Shown: piece after piece, positions 8,891 through 16,588 of the stretch | Layout of the letters: every line of letters starts with the position of its first letter | Numbering within the stretch: position 1 is the first letter of the stretch | Program-made: the position numbers and the translations under genes | Source of the DNA: Nautiliaceae bacterium | GTDB lineage: Bacteria > Campylobacterota > Campylobacteria > Campylobacterales > Nautiliaceae | Length of the DNA: 35,955 bases | Assembly: GCA_027038555.1 (NCBI GenBank) | Contig: JALVVX010000031.1 | Coordinates: forward strand, 1 to 35,955 | Reading direction: 5' to 3' | The notes under the pieces: generated by a model | Seen by the model: the letters and a program-made list of their open reading frames with translations, nothing else | The model's database searches: none | What the model was told of the DNA's origin: nothing

Positions 8891-9441
8891 TTATTTAACC
8901 ACCACAAAAGTGCCAATTTTGCACCGGGTGTCAAAACAATACTCTCATCAAAAATAAACTCTTCAACTTTTTCGGATTTAAGCTCAATCACTTCAATATC
9001 TTCATCTTCAAGACCCCCACCTTCATTTACTTTATCTTTTTGCGTAACTTCCACATAAAAAATCTCCTGTCTTGCGGCACTGCTTCCGACACTTGCCCAT
9101 GTTGAAGTTATCTTTTCAAGTCTGTTACTCTCAACATCATATCCGCACTCTTCTAAAACTTCTTCTCTTGCAATTTCTATATTGCATTTGTCTTTATCAC
9201 AAAGCCCAGCACATAGTTCATATGTAAATCCGTCATTGTTTTTAAGAAATACAGGAAGTCTGAACTGTTTGACAAGTATTATCGAATCTAAATCCCTATC
9301 ATAAATAAGAATGGAAACACTATCCATTGAAGAGCAAACTTCCCATCTTTTATCTTTATCTTTATATCTGTAAAACACTTCTTTAAGCTCTAAAAATTTT
9401 CCTTTACACAATGTGTTTATATTTTTTATATCAATCATCAA
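8869..9441 (-). CDS. NUDIX hydrolase, NDP-sugar/ADP-ribose diphosphatase-like
   Basis: A 190-residue NUDIX hydrolase. The box runs from Gly79 to AREEVLEECGYDV (91-103). The Arg is shifted one residue relative to the canonical REUXEEXGU, a variant seen in NDP-sugar diphosphatases. Downstream TWASVGSSAARQEIFYVEV fits the ADP-ribose/UDP-sugar pyrophosphatase group, so the likely reaction is hydrolysis of a nucleoside-diphosphate sugar to NMP and sugar phosphate; the exact substrate is unknown. It overlaps the preceding gene by 11 bases and is last in the fbp-metG cluster. The final residues and stop are supplied by a short simple repeat, so its C-terminus may differ from relatives. Confidence 0.82.
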   Translation of the reverse strand: MMIDIKNINTLCKGKFLELKEVFYRYKDKDKRWEVCSSMDSVSILIYDRDLDSIILVKQFRLPVFLKNNDGFTYELCAGLCDKDKCNIEIAREEVLEECGYDVESNRLEKITSTWASVGSSAARQEIFYVEVTQKDKVNEGGGLEDEDIEVIELKSEKVEEFIFDESIVLTPGAKLALLWWLNNKMKNEK

Positions 9442-10315
9442 AAAGACCTTTTTCTTTTTTTTCTTTTAATCCCGTCATATAGTCAATAAGCGCAGCAAAA
9501 TTAAATTTTTCTTTGAGATATTTTGTATGTTTTTTATCTACAATTACAGTATTAGCATGTTTTGTGTATTTGATTATATAATTTAATTCATCAATTAAAA
9601 ACTCATCGTTTTTTAAACCTGTAATTAACACTTTTTCACTTTTTCCATACTCTACTTCTTCAAAGTTAGAATTAATAAAAACAGGTTTAAATCTTTCAAT
9701 TTCAAATTCAAGCGTATATTTTAAATTATTACTCTCAAAAAAATTAAGAGCTTTTGCAAAATAGTTTTTATAAACAAAAGGAAGATTTATTTCAGTTTTT
9801 TTAAATTCGGATTTAAAAAGGGACTTCATTGTTAACATAATATTTTTACTCTTTAATCCTTCGGTGTTAACAAAAAGTTCTTTTATCAAAGTATTGGATG
9901 TAACTATATATTTATCGTGAAGATTAAGTGCTCTTATCATATCATCAAACTCATCTTCTATTACAACAACATTTTTTTCTAAATTCATAGACTTAATTAT
10001 TGAAGCAGTTATCTTATCGGTAGTATAAATTTTTGTTTTTAGATTTTCATACTTGAAAATATTAAAAACGGCCTTTTTAAAATCATCAACAACTATCCAA
10101 GCAATTTCATTATCCAAAATTTCGACATTTTCTGTTGAGATTATTGCATAAGCGCCTTTTTTTACAGCTTCTTTTATATCTTTTTTATTAAGTGCAAAAA
10201 AACAAGTGCCTCTATTTACCTCATCAACATTTTGTGTAAAAGAGACCACCTCGCTAATATAGGGGCGGTTTATAAGCTCACCCCCCGTTAAATTGACAAG
10301 TGTTTCAATTTTCAT
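9431..10315 (-). CDS. MurF N-terminal-domain-like protein without an ATP-binding loop
   Basis: A 294-residue soluble protein. Residues 1-95 resemble the N-terminal UDP-binding domain of MurE/MurF ligases: LVNLTGGELINRPYISEVV, then a segment ending VNRGTCFFALNKKDIKEAVK, then KGAYAIISTE, which parallels the MurF pattern of a Gly-rich turn, a 'pGd.FfAl' strand and a 'GA.a.v' strand. The Mur ligase ATP loop (GTNGKT) is absent, and the rest has no motif I recognise. It sits 7 bases downstream of metG and overlaps the NUDIX gene by 11 bases, so it is probably co-transcribed. It may bind a nucleotide-sugar or be a degenerate Mur ligase; function is unknown. The similarity is by eye only. Confidence 0.55.
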   Translation of the reverse strand: MKIETLVNLTGGELINRPYISEVVSFTQNVDEVNRGTCFFALNKKDIKEAVKKGAYAIISTENVEILDNEIAWIVVDDFKKAVFNIFKYENLKTKIYTTDKITASIIKSMNLEKNVVVIEDEFDDMIRALNLHDKYIVTSNTLIKELFVNTEGLKSKNIMLTMKSLFKSEFKKTEINLPFVYKNYFAKALNFFESNNLKYTLEFEIERFKPVFINSNFEEVEYGKSEKVLITGLKNDEFLIDELNYIIKYTKHANTVIVDKKHTKYLKEKFNFAALIDYMTGLKEKKEKGLFDD

Positions 10316-10322
10316 AAATTTC

Positions 10323-12224
10323 CTATTTTATTGGAGTTCCTGTTTTTTTCTTTTTCTCCGGTCTTATCAGACTAAGTCCACTATCATCTTTTGCGGCAAG
10401 AAGCATCCCCTCACTCATCATTCCCATAAGTTTTGCAGGTTTTAGATTACTTACCACACATACCTGTGTTCCTACAAGTTCCTCAGGTTTATAATATTCT
10501 TTGATTCCAGCAATAATTTGACGAAGTCTCTCTTCTCCTAAATCAACTTGAAGTTTTAAAAGTTTTTTTGATTTTTTAACTTCTTCGGCCTCAATAACTT
10601 CGCCGACTTTAAGCTCAACTTTAAAAAACTCATCAATTGTAATAATATTTTCAGGCTCTTTTTTAACCTCTTCTTTTTTCATTAAAGGTTTTTCTATTTT
10701 AGGGAAAAGCGGTGGAATTTTTTTGATAACAAAATCATTAAGAAGTATTCCTTCGTTAATTGCATTAAATCTTTCGGTATTTATTTCAAAGCCAAGCGTA
10801 TCGGCTATTGTTGAAGTGGTTTTAGGCATAACTGCATGGAGATAAACGGCTACCATTGCAAGAAGATTTGCAATAAGCCCTATCAGCGCCATAGCTTTAT
10901 CTTCTTCGCCGTTTTTCATAAGCTCCCAAGGCTTATATGTATCAATAGCTTTATTTCCGATACTTAAAATTTTCCAAAGCTCTTCAAGGTATTTATGTGT
11001 TTGCATTTTCCAAAGGTATTTTTCTTCAATATCTTTTATAATCTCTCTTGCTTCACTAAGCTCATTTGCATAATATTTTTCAATATCCCTGCTGCTCACT
11101 TTTCCATCAAAATATTTATAAGCCATTCCTATTATTCTGTTTAGAAGATTCCCAAGGTCATTTCCAAGGTCATTGTTTATTCTGTCAATCAGTGCTTTTT
11201 CACTGAAATCTCCGTCAGCCCCAAAAGGCACTTCTCTTAGCATAAAATATCTGAAATTCTCAATCCCGTAAGCATCGGCCACTTCTTTTGGATTAATTAC
11301 ATTTCCTTTACTTTTACTCATTTTCTCACCGTCTCTTGTCCACCATCCGTGAGCTGCGATTTTTTTAGGGAGTTCGTATCCTATACTCATCAAAAACGCA
11401 GGCCAGTAAACGGCATGGAATTTAAGTATATCTTTTCCTACGATATGAAGTTTTGCAGGCCAGTATTTTTTTACAAGAGACTCGTCCTCACTTCCGTATC
11501 CAAGGGCAGTCAAATAGTTAAATAAAGCGTCAAGCCATACATAAACCACATGTTTCGGGTCATTAATCTCTTTTGGAAGTTTCACTCCCCATTCAAAAGA
11601 AGTTCTTGTAATTGATAAATCTTTCAGTCCTTCTTCAACAAATCTAATAACTTCATTGGCTCTTGATTCGGGTAGAATAGGTTTTTTTTCTTTAAGCCAT
11701 TTTAAAATTGCATCTTGATATTTTGAAAGTTTAAAAAAGTAGCTTTCTTCTTTAATAATTCTTGTAGGTTTGCCACAGTCAGGACACAGCTCATCGTTTA
11801 CAAGCTGGCTTGGAGCCACAAAACTCTCACAGCTTACGCAGTAATGCCCTTCGTAATAATCCTTGTAAATATCGCCCTTTTTATACATTTCAAGAAACGC
11901 TTTTTGAACTCCTTTGATATGTTCAAGATCAGTAGTTCTTATAAATTTATCATAGCTTATCTCAAACTCGTCCCAAAGTTCTTTAAATTTTGCGCTTATT
12001 TCATCTGCGTATTCTTTTGGCGTTTTTCCTCTTTTTCTTGCCGCTTCTTCTATTTTTTGACCGTGTTCGTCAGTACCCGTAAGAAAAAATGTATCTATTC
12101 CTTTAAGTCTTGAATATCTTGCAATGGTATCGGCTATAATAGTCGTATATGCATGTCCTATATGAGGCACGTCATTTACATAATATATCGGAGTAGTTAA
12201 ATAATATGTCTTACAATCGCTCAT
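10323..12224 (-). CDS. metG: Methionyl-tRNA synthetase
   Basis: A 633-residue class I synthetase that charges tRNA-Met. The HIGH motif is HIGH (21-24), the KMSKS loop is KMSKS (301-305), and a zinc knuckle carries Cys129, Cys132, Cys147 and Cys150. An anticodon-binding helical domain follows (about 370-500). A C-terminal EMAP/Trbp-type tRNA-binding domain spans about 525-633, with [20 protein letters not shown] and [17 protein letters not shown], as in dimeric bacterial MetRS. Its start overlaps the fbp stop by 4 bases (ATGA), implying translational coupling. Between the catalytic core and the appended domain lies a Lys/Glu-rich linker (about 500-525). Confidence 0.97.
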   Translation of the reverse strand: MSDCKTYYLTTPIYYVNDVPHIGHAYTTIIADTIARYSRLKGIDTFFLTGTDEHGQKIEEAARKRGKTPKEYADEISAKFKELWDEFEISYDKFIRTTDLEHIKGVQKAFLEMYKKGDIYKDYYEGHYCVSCESFVAPSQLVNDELCPDCGKPTRIIKEESYFFKLSKYQDAILKWLKEKKPILPESRANEVIRFVEEGLKDLSITRTSFEWGVKLPKEINDPKHVVYVWLDALFNYLTALGYGSEDESLVKKYWPAKLHIVGKDILKFHAVYWPAFLMSIGYELPKKIAAHGWWTRDGEKMSKSKGNVINPKEVADAYGIENFRYFMLREVPFGADGDFSEKALIDRINNDLGNDLGNLLNRIIGMAYKYFDGKVSSRDIEKYYANELSEAREIIKDIEEKYLWKMQTHKYLEELWKILSIGNKAIDTYKPWELMKNGEEDKAMALIGLIANLLAMVAVYLHAVMPKTTSTIADTLGFEINTERFNAINEGILLNDFVIKKIPPLFPKIEKPLMKKEEVKKEPENIITIDEFFKVELKVGEVIEAEEVKKSKKLLKLQVDLGEERLRQIIAGIKEYYKPEELVGTQVCVVSNLKPAKLMGMMSEGMLLAAKDDSGLSLIRPEKKKKTGTPIK

Positions 12225-13066
12225 TTTTTCCCCTTATAAGTTTCTAAAACTCTGTTTATTTCATATTCACTTCCAAAAAAACAAGGTGTGGTATCGTGAT
12301 AATGTTCCGCTTTAAGACTTAATAAATCTTTATGCCCGTCAACCGCATATCCTCCGGCTTTTTTATATACATATGCAAAAGGAAACACTTCAAAAAGTTT
12401 TCTAAGTTTGCCTTTTGGCTTATCAGTAGTTCCTGGATATGCGAAAAGACCGCCTTCTTTTAACAAAATCTGATGCAAATCAGGCACCATTCCACCTGAA
12501 TATCTCAGTCTGTAACCTTCTTGAAAAAGAGAATCAATCATTTCTTTATGATAAGGATACCAATGTTTTTGAGTGCCTCCCGGACCTAAAATTTTACCTT
12601 TGTTTTGAAGTTTCAATTCTTTAATAAATTCAAATTCTCCCCTTTTTTCATTAAGTCTGAAAAGCTCAACCACATCTCTTGCCACAACCATCTCAACCCT
12701 TGGTCCGTATACCACATAAATCGCCGCTTTTATATTTTCTCCGTTATAACCGTTTTCATATATTCCGAAAATACTCCCTACACTCAAATCCACATCAATC
12801 AAACTGCTCCCATCAAGAGGGTCATAAGCCACCATATATTTACCTCTCTCTTTTGTAACAGGACTTTCTTTTTCTTCACTGATAATCTCTTTCACACTTG
12901 AAGTATTAAGCATATATTTTTCGACTATGGTATCGCTTATAACATCAAGTTTTACCTGAATATCACCGCTTGAATTTTGAGTTTCCACTTTTCCAGTATC
13001 CTGAGTTTTTATCGCTTCACTTATTTCTATTGCGGCTCGTTTTATATTTTCAATTATTTCGGTCAT
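12221..13066 (-). CDS. fbp: Fructose-1,6-bisphosphatase, class I
   Basis: A 281-residue class I FBPase that hydrolyses fructose 1,6-bisphosphate in gluconeogenesis, expected in an autotroph building sugars from C3 units. The metal site is clear: SEEKE (63-67) and [19 protein letters not shown] (DPLDGSS at 82-88), with the substrate region [14 protein letters not shown] and the [20 protein letters not shown] segment. It is shorter than the roughly 330-residue proteobacterial average, mainly at the N-terminus, as in other Campylobacterota. It opens the fbp-metG-MurF-like-NUDIX cluster. A strong GGAG site precedes it, and the upstream DNA is a purine-rich repeat. Confidence 0.95.
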   Translation of the reverse strand: MTEIIENIKRAAIEISEAIKTQDTGKVETQNSSGDIQVKLDVISDTIVEKYMLNTSSVKEIISEEKESPVTKERGKYMVAYDPLDGSSLIDVDLSVGSIFGIYENGYNGENIKAAIYVVYGPRVEMVVARDVVELFRLNEKRGEFEFIKELKLQNKGKILGPGGTQKHWYPYHKEMIDSLFQEGYRLRYSGGMVPDLHQILLKEGGLFAYPGTTDKPKGKLRKLFEVFPFAYVYKKAGGYAVDGHKDLLSLKAEHYHDTTPCFFGSEYEINRVLETYKGKK

Positions 13067-13084
13067 TTTTTCTCCTTTTTCTCT

Positions 13085-13190
13085 TTTTCCATTTTTTTAC
13101 TTCCTTCTCCCTATTTTCTGCTTCCTTCTTCTTTCCTTTTTTATATATCCACCCATTCACTCATCTACCCATTCACTATATATCCACGGC
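13085..13190. repeat. Two-part skewed repeat (GGGAGAAGG / GTGAATGGGT units) between mobB and fbp
   Basis: On the minus strand the block begins at the mobB stop with GTGAATGGGTAGATGAG-like 8-mers and then changes to AGGAAGCAGAAAATAGGG-like purine-rich sequence running into the fbp leader. It has the same two-part structure and orientation as 15105-15210. It fills nearly all of the 109-base gap between mobB and fbp. The segment GGATATATAAAAAAGG inside it could serve as a fbp -10, but this is weak. Confidence 0.65.
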
Positions 13191-13661
13191 GTTATTTAAT
13201 ACCCATTCAATTATTTCATCGGTATTATTCAAATCAAGTACTTCAATATTAGAAGGGATTTTACTTTTGTCTACACTTTCATCCACGGCAACCGCTTTTA
13301 CATACCTGAAATAACTCTCATCAATATCACCTCTAAATACCGCAATTCTTGGAAGAGGAAGATATTTAAGGCCTTCTACTAAAAGAATATCAAAATCATT
13401 TATCATATTGACAATTTCATCAAGAGATTTTTGTCTGTGTGAAAAATATGTCGTTCTTGTAGGAGATGTCACTACTACTTCGGCTCCGGTTGCAAAAAAC
13501 TTGTAACTGTCTTTTCCGGGAGTGTCAAATTTTGCTTTATCACTCGGGTCATTTTTAATAATTGCAAGTTTATAAGAGCTTATAAGTCTTTTTGCAATTT
13601 TTTCAATTAATGTAGTCTTTCCGGAATTACTCGGACCTGTAAATGCAACGGCTTTTCTCAA
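13176..13661 (-). CDS. mobB: Molybdopterin-guanine dinucleotide biosynthesis adapter MobB
   Basis: A 161-residue P-loop GTPase that helps attach GMP to molybdopterin, for bis-MGD enzymes such as formate dehydrogenase and nitrate reductase. The frame opens with no ATG. I prefer the TTG at 13661 (product MRKAVAFTGPSNSGKTTL) because AAAAGG lies 7 bases upstream; another TTG at 13691 would add 10 residues. The P-loop is GPSNSGKTT. The switch region IIKNDPSDKAKFDTPGKDSY and the DILLVEGLKYLPLPRIAVF segment match MobB. It follows dinB closely, separated by a possible 25-codon ORF. The stop (TAG) sits exactly at the edge of the downstream repeat. Confidence 0.88.
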   Translation of the reverse strand: MRKAVAFTGPSNSGKTTLIEKIAKRLISSYKLAIIKNDPSDKAKFDTPGKDSYKFFATGAEVVVTSPTRTTYFSHRQKSLDEIVNMINDFDILLVEGLKYLPLPRIAVFRGDIDESYFRYVKAVAVDESVDKSKIPSNIEVLDLNNTDEIIEWVLNNAVDI

Positions 13662-13687
13662 TTTTAACCTTTTTTTATGAAATTTTA

Positions 13688-13765
13688 TCAACTTTTTAGA
13701 AATTTTTCTAAAACATCATCAAAATCTTTACTCTCATACAAAAGCTTTGACGATAAATTCATCAT
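13688..13765 (-). CDS. Possible small ORF (25 aa) between dinB and mobB
   Basis: ATG at 13765, stop TGA at 13688-13690, product beginning MMNLSSKLLYESKDF with an amphipathic acidic C-terminal half. A GGAG lies 9 bases upstream of the start, and the stop overlaps the upstream TTG candidate of mobB, so it could be a leader or coupling peptide. There is no recognised family. It may be chance; size and ribosome site are the only support. Confidence 0.3.
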   Translation of the reverse strand: MMNLSSKLLYESKDFDDVLEKFLKS

Positions 13766-13799
13766 CCATAATCTCCAAGATATATAAAATTACTATTTT

Positions 13800-15035
13800 T
13801 CATATTTCATCAGCTCCTATAATGGAGCCAACTCCGTATTTGAATCTTATTTTATTTATTGCCTTATTAAGATTTTTCAATTTAAAATCTTTTTCATAAT
13901 CAAAAAGATTTGTAATTTCTTTAAATTTAGAGACACTAAGTCCTATCGAAATAACCGCTTCTTCTTCACTGTCCGCTTTTATAAAAAGTTCTCTCATAAT
14001 CTCTTTTAGCAAAAGCTCGTTAAAAATTCTGTAAACGCTTTTATGCGCTTTTGATTTTTTGCCCGATTTATATCGAATTTTCAGATAATAAAAAGTCGGA
14101 TTTACCTTCTTTTTGGCTACTAAAAACGAAAGATATCTGCAAAGTATGTAAACTCTTCTTATTAATTCTTCTCTATTGTAAACCGCATCGAATCTTCTTG
14201 ATATTCCTATGCTTTTTCTAACTTCTTTTTCCTTAACTTCTTCATTGTCTTCGCCTATTATTCTTTTATAAAGAACAATTCCCAGTTTTCCCCACGAATA
14301 GAGATAATCCCTATTTTCAATCACATCTTTTAGAGTAAGAATACCTCTTTGTTTCAGTCTTTTTTCTATTCTTTTGCCGATACCCGGAAACTTTTCTATC
14401 GGAATATCTTTTATAAATTCATAAATATTATCAACCTTATAAACTCCGTTTGGTTTTGCGAAGGAAGTGGCTAGTTTTGCTATCCATTTGGCTTTTGATA
14501 TTCCTATGGATATGGGAAGCGAAAATTTATCTTTTATGCTTTTTTTAAGCTGATATGCAAAATCCAAAACATCCTCTTCCTCCACCCATCCGCTTACATC
14601 TCCGAAAAATTCGTCTATACTGTATTGTTCGATTTGAGGAATATGTTTTTTCAAAAACAGTTTGAGTCTGTAAGAGAGTGTATGGTAAAGTCTGTAATCA
14701 GGAAGCAATACAATCAAATCCGGATATATTTCAAGCGCTTCTTTTAAAGTGGTGCCTGTTTTGATTCCAAGTGCCCTTGCCTCATAACTGGCCGTTACCA
14801 CAATACCCCTTATTTTGCCGTTTTCCAAAAAATAGCTTTTGTCATATCCATTTTTATTTATTATGATATCCCCTGTAAAAGCCCCCTCGTTTAAATTCAA
14901 AACTTCATGTTTTTGATTTTGAAATATCTCTTTATCGTTTCTTTTTACGACTACCACTGGTCTGTTTAGAAGAGATTTATCGTTTATCCTGTGAGCGGAT
15001 ACAAAAAACGAATCCAAATCCATATGAAGTATCAT
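13800..15035 (-). CDS. dinB: Y-family translesion DNA polymerase (DinB/UmuC-like)
   Basis: A 411-residue error-prone polymerase that copies past lesions. The palm metal ligands are visible as HMDLDSFF (Asp6, steric-gate Phe11) and SIDEFFGD (Ser139-Ile-Asp-Glu142); TASYEARALGIKTG is the fingers signature. Helix-hairpin-helix PIEKFPGIGKRIEKRLKQRG and a little-finger domain follow. An insertion of about 40 residues (roughly 31-74) separates the first strand from the fingers. No clear C-terminal beta-clamp peptide was seen. A GGAGAGAGG site precedes the start. It is divergent from a LexA-like repressor gene 247 bases away, suggesting damage control, but the repressor's palindrome is on the far side of the gap. 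Confidence 0.92.
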   Translation of the reverse strand: MILHMDLDSFFVSAHRINDKSLLNRPVVVVKRNDKEIFQNQKHEVLNLNEGAFTGDIIINKNGYDKSYFLENGKIRGIVVTASYEARALGIKTGTTLKEALEIYPDLIVLLPDYRLYHTLSYRLKLFLKKHIPQIEQYSIDEFFGDVSGWVEEEDVLDFAYQLKKSIKDKFSLPISIGISKAKWIAKLATSFAKPNGVYKVDNIYEFIKDIPIEKFPGIGKRIEKRLKQRGILTLKDVIENRDYLYSWGKLGIVLYKRIIGEDNEEVKEKEVRKSIGISRRFDAVYNREELIRRVYILCRYLSFLVAKKKVNPTFYYLKIRYKSGKKSKAHKSVYRIFNELLLKEIMRELFIKADSEEEAVISIGLSVSKFKEITNLFDYEKDFKLKNLNKAINKIRFKYGVGSIIGADEI

Positions 15036-15104
15036 CCTCTCTCCTTTTATCAGTTCAAATTTTTAATCCCTCCAAACATAGAACCTGCAACACTTACCAC
15101 TCAA

Positions 15105-15210
15105 AACTCTTCTCCCATTTTCCTCTTCCCTTCTCCCATCTACCTATCTACCCATCCACTCATCCACTCATTTACCCATCCACCCATCCACCCATCCACT
15201 CATTTACCCA
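15105..15210. repeat. CCCATCCA/CCACTCAT degenerate tandem repeat between dinB and the LexA-like gene
   Basis: The plus strand is almost purely C/T/A: a TTCTCCCATTTTCCTCTTCCC part, then 8-mers of the type CCCATCCA and CCACTCAT. The minus strand carries G-runs (GGATGGGTGGATGGGT). The arrangement mirrors 13085-13190. Its edge ends 8 bases before the -35 of the LexA-like gene. No start codon and ribosome site combination suggests coding. Confidence 0.75.
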
Positions 15211-15217
15211 CAATCTC

Positions 15218-15245
15218 TTGACAAATATTAACAAATAGATATAAT
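15218..15245 (+). promoter_or_regulatory. Consensus sigma-70 promoter of the LexA-like gene
   Basis: -35 TTGACA (15218-15223), 16-base spacer, -10 TATAAT (15240-15245); both hexamers match consensus. Transcription would start near 15252, immediately before the inverted repeat at 15259-15273, and run to the start codon at 15283. Such a strong promoter directly followed by a palindrome fits autorepression. Confidence 0.85.
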
Positions 15246-15258
15246 TTGAGTAGGCAAA

Positions 15259-15273
15259 TTAACATTTTGTTAA
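15259..15273. promoter_or_regulatory. Inverted-repeat operator candidate (TTAACA-N3-TGTTAA)
   Basis: A perfect 6-3-6 palindrome, TTAACATTTTGTTAA, lies between the predicted transcription start and the start codon of the S24 repressor gene. Its first 14 bases recur at 24065-24078 in the dapE/amidohydrolase divergent region. An isolated half-site-like TTAACA also lies in the promoter spacer at 15229-15234. It is probably the binding site of the repressor encoded next to it (inference). Confidence 0.6.
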
Positions 15274-15282
15274 GGTAATGTA

Positions 15283-15906
15283 ATGGATTTTGAAAAAATA
15301 ATAGAAAAAATAAAAGATATTCTCTCAAATGAAATAGGAGAGAAAAAAGTACTTAATAAAGACGTGGCAAAAGCACTTGGAATAACACCTGAAAATCTTT
15401 CAATACTTAAAAAAAGAAACAAAATCCCTTATGAGGAAATAGCCTATTTCTGTGCTAAAAGAAAAATATCGATAAACTGGCTTTTGTTCGATCAGCTAAG
15501 TGACGACATAATTAAAGAAACAGAAAAGTTTGCAACGATAAGATATTTCAAAGACATAAATGCAAGTGCCGGCGGAGGGGCTTTGAATTTTGAAGAAAAT
15601 TATGAAACTGTTTATATAGACAAAAAAATAATTGACAAAAATCTTGATGCAATAAACGTCATAGGCGATTCGATGGAACCTACAATAAAAGACGGAAGCA
15701 TTATTTTTATAGACAGAAACGACACGAATATAAGTAACGGCGGGATATTTGTCATAAGCACACCCGCAGGTGTATTCGTAAAAAGAGTAAGAATAAAAAG
15801 CAGCGGAGAAATTGAACTTATTTCAGACAATAAAGTATACCCTCCTGAAAACCTAAAAACAGATGAGGTGAAAATTGTTGGAAAGGTAGTTAAAATATTG
15901 TCTTAA
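15283..15906 (+). CDS. LexA/CI-like S24-family autocleaving repressor
   Basis: A 207-residue repressor. Residues about 20-65 form a CI-type helix-turn-helix (KDVAKALGITPENLSILKKR). The C-terminal half is a LexA-type S24 peptidase with an Ala96-Gly97 cleavage site in NASAGGG, nucleophile Ser130 in GDSMEPTI and general base Lys167 in GVFVKRVR. RecA-stimulated self-cleavage is therefore expected. The DNA-binding domain resembles phage CI repressors rather than canonical LexA. The gene is divergent from a Y-family polymerase, sits behind a consensus promoter plus palindrome, and ends 1 base from the convergent aat stop. It could be a domesticated phage repressor now governing a damage response; no phage genes are nearby. 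Confidence 0.85.
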   Translation: MDFEKIIEKIKDILSNEIGEKKVLNKDVAKALGITPENLSILKKRNKIPYEEIAYFCAKRKISINWLLFDQLSDDIIKETEKFATIRYFKDINASAGGGALNFEENYETVYIDKKIIDKNLDAINVIGDSMEPTIKDGSIIFIDRNDTNISNGGIFVISTPAGVFVKRVRIKSSGEIELISDNKVYPPENLKTDEVKIVGKVVKILS

Positions 15907-15907
15907 A

Positions 15908-16588
15908 TTATTTTAAAAATCCACTTGCTTTTTGAATTATAGGTATAAACTCTTCTTTTTTATAAACCCTGCCGCCCATACTGCCTAAATGTTCGCTTGG
16001 CACCTGACAGTCGATATATTCCACTCCGTTTTCTTTTAATAAATCACAAAAATAAATCAAAGCAAGTTTTGAAGCGTCCGGTTTTAAATAAAACATACTC
16101 TCACCGCTGAAATATTTATTTATAGCAACCCCGTAAAATCCTCCGACAAGCTCACCTTCATAATAACTCTCAACCGATATTACAAAACCAAGCTCATATA
16201 ATTTTGTATAGGCATCAATAAAACTTTTGTTTATCCAAGTTCCGTCTTCATGTTTTCTTTTAACTTTTGAACAGTGTCTGATAACTTCATCAAAATTTGT
16301 ATTGATTTTAAAATCCCACTTTTTACTTCTTAATTTTTGTCTGAGCCTTTTTGTTGTTTTGACTTCATCGGTTTTTAAAAGCATTCTTTCATTTAAAACA
16401 AACCAGTGAAAAAGACCTTCATCGTCCTGATACCATGGGAAAAAACCTCTTGAATATCCTTCAAGAAGCCTTTTTGGATGCAAATCGTAACTTGCCCCTA
16501 TAAATCCGTCTTCAAAATTTTCATAAGGGGAGGGAAAAGAAAAATCATCAAGTAAATATAAAAGAGGATTATCGCTTATTTTTATCAT
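15908..16588 (-). CDS. aat: Leucyl/phenylalanyl-tRNA-protein transferase
   Basis: A 226-residue enzyme that adds Leu or Phe from aminoacyl-tRNA to proteins with N-terminal Arg or Lys, creating an N-degron. Family signatures are RGFFPWYQDDEGLFHWF, HEDGTWINKSFIDAYTKLYE, ESYYEGELVGGFYGVAI, FSGESMFYLKPDASKLALI and IDCQVPSEHLGSMGGR. The length is typical. The start overlaps the clpA 3' end by 20 bases, so it is the last gene of ligA-clpS-clpA-aat, joining the modifying enzyme, adaptor and unfoldase of one pathway in a single transcript. Confidence 0.95.
   Translation of the reverse strand: MIKISDNPLLYLLDDFSFPSPYENFEDGFIGASYDLHPKRLLEGYSRGFFPWYQDDEGLFHWFVLNERMLLKTDEVKTTKRLRQKLRSKKWDFKINTNFDEVIRHCSKVKRKHEDGTWINKSFIDAYTKLYELGFVISVESYYEGELVGGFYGVAINKYFSGESMFYLKPDASKLALIYFCDLLKENGVEYIDCQVPSEHLGSMGGRVYKKEEFIPIIQKASGFLK

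Noticed and set aside
12970-13314. Plus-strand frames rich in Phe/Leu/Ser across fbp, the repeat and mobB
   Set aside because: They run antisense through two real genes and through pyrimidine-rich repeat DNA.
15105-15210. CRISPR array
   Set aside because: Units are 8 bases and contiguous with no spacers; there are no cas genes in the window.
14991-15221. A plus-strand frame rich in Pro/His/Thr/Ile (PIHPSTH repeats)
   Set aside because: It is produced by translating the CCCATCCA repeat; no ribosome site, and the repeat explains it.
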